DNA of 64,000 bases. Source: Utricularia gibba (taxonomy: Eukaryota > Streptophyta > Magnoliopsida > Lamiales > Lentibulariaceae). The notes under the pieces were generated by a model that saw only the letters and a list, made by a program, of their open reading frames with translations, did not search any database and was not told the DNA's origin. Location of the stretch: assembly GCA_002189035.1 (NCBI GenBank), contig CM007989.1, positions 1,736,001 to 1,800,000 of the forward strand, written 5' to 3'. This document shows, one piece after another, positions 59,819-64,000 of this stretch. Position 1 is the stretch's first letter; each line of letters starts with the position of its first letter. The position numbers and the translations under genes are program-made.

Positions 59819-61252
59819 ATGAAGAAGCCTGAGTTGGTTTTCATCCCGGCGCCGGGGCTGAGCCACCTCGTCTCCGCCGTGGAGATGGCGAAGCTCCTTC
59901 TCGCCCGCGACGGCTACGCCTGTCTCACAATCACTGTCCTCACCATGAAACTCGCTAACGATACCGCCGCCGCCGCCTATACCAGCAAGACCTCTTCCGA
60001 TATCAACTCATCGCGCCTGCGCTTCATCCCTCTCCCGCCTCAAGAGGATGGAGCTCAACTGTTTCACTACATCGAGAGCCTCAAGGATCCTATCAGAGAA
60101 ACCGTTTCGAATCTGATGTCTCAAACTTCTTCTCAGATTACTGCCCTTGTTCTCGACATGTTCTGCACTAGCTTCATCGATGTCGCCGCGGAGTTCAGTC
60201 TCCCGTCTTTTGTGTTTTTCACATCCGGTGCGTGTTGTCTTGGACTCTTCTTCCACCTCCTTTCTCTGAAATTCGACCACGGCCAGCAGCTGTCTCAGTT
60301 CAAGAACGTAGACACGGAATTGACGGTGTCCTGTTTCTCGAATCCCGTTCCTGCTAAAGTGCTTCCTGCAATACTTCTTGAAGAGAGCCCCATCGCCACT
60401 ATCATCATCAACTGTTTCAGAAGAATGGGAGAGGCTCAAGAAATTCTTGTGAACACCTTCTACGAGCTGGAATCCTTCGCCATTGACGCCATGGTGACTG
60501 AGGCTAGGATACCCAGAGTTTATCCAATCGGCCCGATTTTGAACCTCAATTCTGCAAAGGGAAGCCCCCATGGCCATGCCAAAGAAGGCGTCAGTCAATC
60601 TCCAGATGAAATCCTCGAATGGCTAGGAAAGCAGCCGGAGAATTCAGTGATTTTCCTGTGCTTCGGAAGCATGGGAAGTTTCCCAGAGGCGCAAGTAAGA
60701 GAAATCGCGGCGGCTCTGGAGAGATCCGGAAGTCGTTTCTTGTGGTCTTTGAGAAAACCACCACAAATCGGAAAGGGACTGATACCTTTTCCGACGGAGT
60801 ACGACGATTTTGAGGAGGTTTTGCCAGAGGGGTTCCTCAATCGGACCGAAGGAATCGGGAAAGTGATCGGATGGGCGCCGCAGGTGGCGGTGCTAGGGCA
60901 TCCCGCGGTGGGAGGATTCGTTTCTCACTGCGGCTGGAATTCGACCCTGGAGAGCATCTGGTTCGGAGTTCCAGTGGCTACGTTTCCGCTATCCGCAGAG
61001 CAACAGTTGAATGCCTTTCAGCTGGTGAAGGAGCTGCAAATGGCGGAAGCCATAAGCATAGAGTACAATAGTGGGATGCGGGAGGGCAGTCCGTCGGCGA
61101 TCGTGGGCGCACAGGAGATAGAGACAGCGATAAGAAGGCTGATGGTGGATGGTGGGGTGGGGGAGAAGGTGAAAGAGATGAAGCGGAAGAGCAGATTGGC
61201 TTTGGAGGAAGGTGGTTCTTCATACAACACACTCAAATCAATTCATCATTGA
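59819..61252 (+). CDS. Family-1 UDP-glycosyltransferase (UGT71/88-like), tandem copy 2
   Basis: A single exon of 477 residues from MKKPELVFIPAPGLSH; the likely catalytic His is residue 16. The PSPG box starts at about residue 352 (WAPQVAVLGHPAVGGF, HCGWNSTLESIWFGVP, ending AEQQ). It is collinear with the upstream copy and shares long identical stretches around the PSPG box (e.g. NRTEGIGKVIGWAPQ), so the pair arose by tandem duplication. It has an insertion near residues 245-258 relative to copy 1. The extreme C-terminus differs: copy 1 ends FIEDVISNISP, while here CTCAAATCAATTC shifts the frame by one base and ends KSIHH. Reading with one A fewer gives a FIIDV tail like copy 1. Confidence 0.9.
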   Translation: MKKPELVFIPAPGLSHLVSAVEMAKLLLARDGYACLTITVLTMKLANDTAAAAYTSKTSSDINSSRLRFIPLPPQEDGAQLFHYIESLKDPIRETVSNLMSQTSSQITALVLDMFCTSFIDVAAEFSLPSFVFFTSGACCLGLFFHLLSLKFDHGQQLSQFKNVDTELTVSCFSNPVPAKVLPAILLEESPIATIIINCFRRMGEAQEILVNTFYELESFAIDAMVTEARIPRVYPIGPILNLNSAKGSPHGHAKEGVSQSPDEILEWLGKQPENSVIFLCFGSMGSFPEAQVREIAAALERSGSRFLWSLRKPPQIGKGLIPFPTEYDDFEEVLPEGFLNRTEGIGKVIGWAPQVAVLGHPAVGGFVSHCGWNSTLESIWFGVPVATFPLSAEQQLNAFQLVKELQMAEAISIEYNSGMREGSPSAIVGAQEIETAIRRLMVDGGVGEKVKEMKRKSRLALEEGGSSYNTLKSIHH

Positions 61253-61713
61253 TGTTGGAATCGATCACACTGGGCTTGATGATGGGGCTCTAATTTGCTT
61301 GCTTGGAATCTAAATTTTGGCTCGCCTGTTCACAAATGACGAAGTATATAATAAGGTATGATATATAATAAAGTATGACTTCATATATACACATACACAC
61401 AACAGATATTCAAGAGAGCTACACTGCCACAACCGGCCATCAACAAATGGCAACTCATGTAATGAGAATAAAAGTGGACAAAATTGGGAACCTGGCGATG
61501 GTGGTGGAAAACATGACTCCAGCAGCTGTATGATGAATTGTATTTGTGTCATGAAGTTTGATCACTTGCTCTCTAGGATCCAAATTTTGATCCTCAAATC
61601 TGTAGGCTAAGAATAGGAACAAAACTGTGTGAGCTTTCCTGCTTCACTGACAAAGAGAATTTTCAATGGCTGCTCAGCTGCTGGTGGTCCTTTATGTACA
61701 TAAATGGATGAGA
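61253..61713. other. Convergent 3' UTR region
   Basis: Between the stop of the second glycosyltransferase (+) and the stop of the HAC-like gene (minus). No coding frame is supported. Confidence 0.6.
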
Positions 61714-63989
61714 TCAGGAAGAGCTTCCCGCAGCCTCGGCTGCCCGTTGCCTCATCATTTCATTTACGGCAGCTCGTCTTCTTGAATCAGACTGCTGTTG
61801 CAGCCGTCTCACATGCTCCCTCATGTCCCTAAATCAAATACAGCGAGGTGCCTCAGATCCACAGGTTAATCAAATACTAGAATGAAAAATTACTAGAGAA
61901 GCAATGTCGAAAGCAGCGGTGGACCTAGTCACAAATTACCTGCAGCGGGGTACATTGCACACAGATTCTCTGCATGCTCTGGAATGAAGCTGAAGAAGGT
62001 ACCACATCTTCTTACAGAGTTGGCAACCCCCACTCGCACGTACAAGGCAGGACATACCATGGCGGAAAAGACCCTTGACCTTGCGGCAATTCGGATACTG
62101 GCAACTTGAAGCTGGACATTTTGAAGCATGGACTAGCAGATCGAGCATTTTCCTTAGTTGCTGAAAAAAAAAAGAGAAAATTCCATGAAAAGATAGTGGA
62201 GGAAAAAGCGTGCATCAGAATAAAGAGTCCCCTAGGCACAACATACTAATGCGAGATAAAATGTTCGAATAACTGTTACACACATCAAGCAGCAACCAAC
62301 GGCAACTAAATTGACAGGAGAGTCACAAGCTTAGGGATTTACTCACAACTCTCCTTGCAGGGGAGACAAAAATACAACGCCAAATAACTGAACCAACCGT
62401 AAACTGAAAAGCAGGCAATATGGAAGACAAGTGGTCCTTACCTGCAGAACTCTGGATTGTCTAGCTTCCTTGTTGCATGCAAGTTGATCATTCGATTGAT
62501 GACTAATTAGTTTGTGAGGATGCCTTCCTCCATCTTTTTGATAACAAGCATTGCATACCCCATAATCTGGACATGTCTCACAGTGCCAACCATGACCACC
62601 TTCGATATCTAAGTGGCATGTAGCGCACTGTGTCACGAAAGCTGGGGCACTAGGATTGTGAAGGTGATAGAGGACCATCATTGAAGAATGCTTAGCCCGG
62701 CGAAGAGTATCATATTGATAATGGTTCCCTTGACAAAGCGTCAGAAATGCTTGTCTCGTGTCAAAAATTTCACTATCAATAAATTCAGTGTCTCTCGTAT
62801 CATCAGGTATCCCCACTATAGCCTCCTGAATGTGAAGAATAAATGTTGCATTGAAGAATTCCAACCGTAAAGAAAGCTACGTGGGGTGGGGATAGTTAAA
62901 TTATTGGAACTTACAGGATAGAGAGTATGCACGTCCCTTTGGTTTACAGGATGCCTCTCCCTGTCCTCAAGTGCCAAATCAGCCTCATGACATCTGGAAA
63001 TGGTGAAGGTAAAACTGATTACAATACCTAAGGATTTGATTACTTCATGGAATAGTAGCATTAAAGAACTTCATTCAAACCAGAATTAAATGACACAGGG
63101 AAGTAAATCCTCACGGAAACAAGAGAAGGAACAATCAAAGCACATGCATTGGCAGCACTGGAACCACAGTTTGCAGAGATAATGAACTCCACTTTCATCA
63201 GGGCTTTGAGAATAATTTCCCAAGAAAATTTTCCGAGACAAATCAACAGATTTCATAAACTTCTTTGCACTAAAAAGACTTATCCCTGGTGTCTATTATG
63301 CTAATGGTCAAAACAAACAAGAAGATTCGGCATAAACTTTGTCTCATTATAAGACAATAACATGACAAAATTTGTACAAAAAAACTCACTTGTCACAAAC
63401 TTGAAAGTTTTTGCACTGCCTGCAAATCCAACGGTTTCCAGAAACCATCAGAATGCAGCAATGTGAGCATGCATGCTGCAAGTGAACCATAATAAAGTCC
63501 TCCTTCATCGGGGATATTGTTTCACCCAGCTACAGAAGTGAGGGAATCTAATTAGTAAGATAAAGAAGAGGATGGGAGAAAGGTACATAATATTCAGGAA
63601 AAAAAATTCTTGAAACATTGTTGGAATGGAAAATCAACAAATGGGAAGCACAAGAAAAACCAATAAAAATAAGGATTACTTTACGCATCAGAAGCAGGTC
63701 TTTTGAGGCATTTCCAGAAAGATCAGTTTGGCCAGATGCCTTCAGAGCTCTCTTGCTTATGCTTTTCTTAATGCAACCTTTTTGTGGTTTTTTGCCATCC
63801 TCTTCTTGTTGAAGCTGATAGATGAAGTCCTCAGCAGCACCAGGCCAATAGTCCCCATCAAAGTAAGGCAACCGAGCCGCAGTTACCCTTGCTTTGCATT
63901 CGCCAGGAGAAACAAAGAAATGTTCATAAAGATTTGTCAGTCTGACAACAATGTTTTCTTTCATGGCTTTACGGAGCATGACCAGGTAC
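61714..63989 (-). CDS. HAC-type p300/CBP histone acetyltransferase, C-terminal part (runs off window)
   Basis: Six exons, right to left: 63680-63989, 63390-63529, 62915-62993, 62442-62825, 61940-62160 and 61714-61828, joining in phase to about 415 residues. The first exon starts at an acceptor at 63990, so the N-terminal part lies beyond the right edge. Conserved blocks are [17 protein letters not shown] and [20 protein letters not shown] of the acetyltransferase domain, [22 protein letters not shown] zinc fingers ([39 protein letters not shown]), and a C-terminal TAZ finger ([35 protein letters not shown]). It ends in a Gln/Arg-rich helix and SSS. It acetylates histones and acts as a nuclear coactivator. 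Confidence 0.92.
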
Positions 63990-64000
63990 CTGACAGAGAT

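Overview
This 64 kb window is nuclear DNA of a flowering plant. The evidence is GT-AG introns (mostly 70-600 bp), AT-rich gene-poor spacers with microsatellites, and plant-specific families (Dof, TCP, GARP, IQD, TBL/PMR5, KRP, CHUP1-like, PSPG glycosyltransferases). No CRISPR array, operon, phage or intact transposon was seen. I could not fix the species, and I found no undescribed multi-gene system; the genes look like ordinary, functionally unrelated neighbours.

Layout. Left (1-8.2 kb): an HSP20-like protein, a Dof factor and a DUF4378 protein, all on +. Centre-left (8.7-18.3 kb, minus): an 18-exon PRT6-type N-degron E3 ligase, head-to-head with a small secreted protein gene of unknown function (18.9-19.4 kb). 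Then come an intron-containing tRNA-Met (minus, 20.4 kb), a divergent KRP-type CDK inhibitor (+), an IQD calmodulin-binding protein (+) and a CIN-class TCP factor (minus) with a miR319-like site. Centre (30-44 kb): a two-WW formin-binding-like protein (+), a membrane RING E3 (minus), a CHUP1/IPGA1-like protein (+) and a TBL-type wall O-acetyltransferase (minus). Right (45-64 kb): ATG7 (+), a short cycling-Dof-like factor (+), a GARP/MYB-like factor (minus), a ZIP metal transporter (+), two tandem family-1 glycosyltransferases (+), and the C-terminal half of a HAC-type p300/CBP histone acetyltransferase (minus) running off the right edge.

The most striking observation is a repeated type of reading-frame break. 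PRT6 (four sites), ATG7, ZIP, the CHUP1-like gene and the IQD gene each need single bases added to short homopolymer runs to restore family-typical protein. When that is done, every exon of PRT6 (18), ATG7 (14) and ZIP (3) joins in phase. Eight single-base losses of one kind across unrelated genes point to residual long-read homopolymer error in the assembly rather than eight independent pseudogene lesions, but raw reads are needed to decide. The second glycosyltransferase also has a one-base tail shift relative to its tandem copy.
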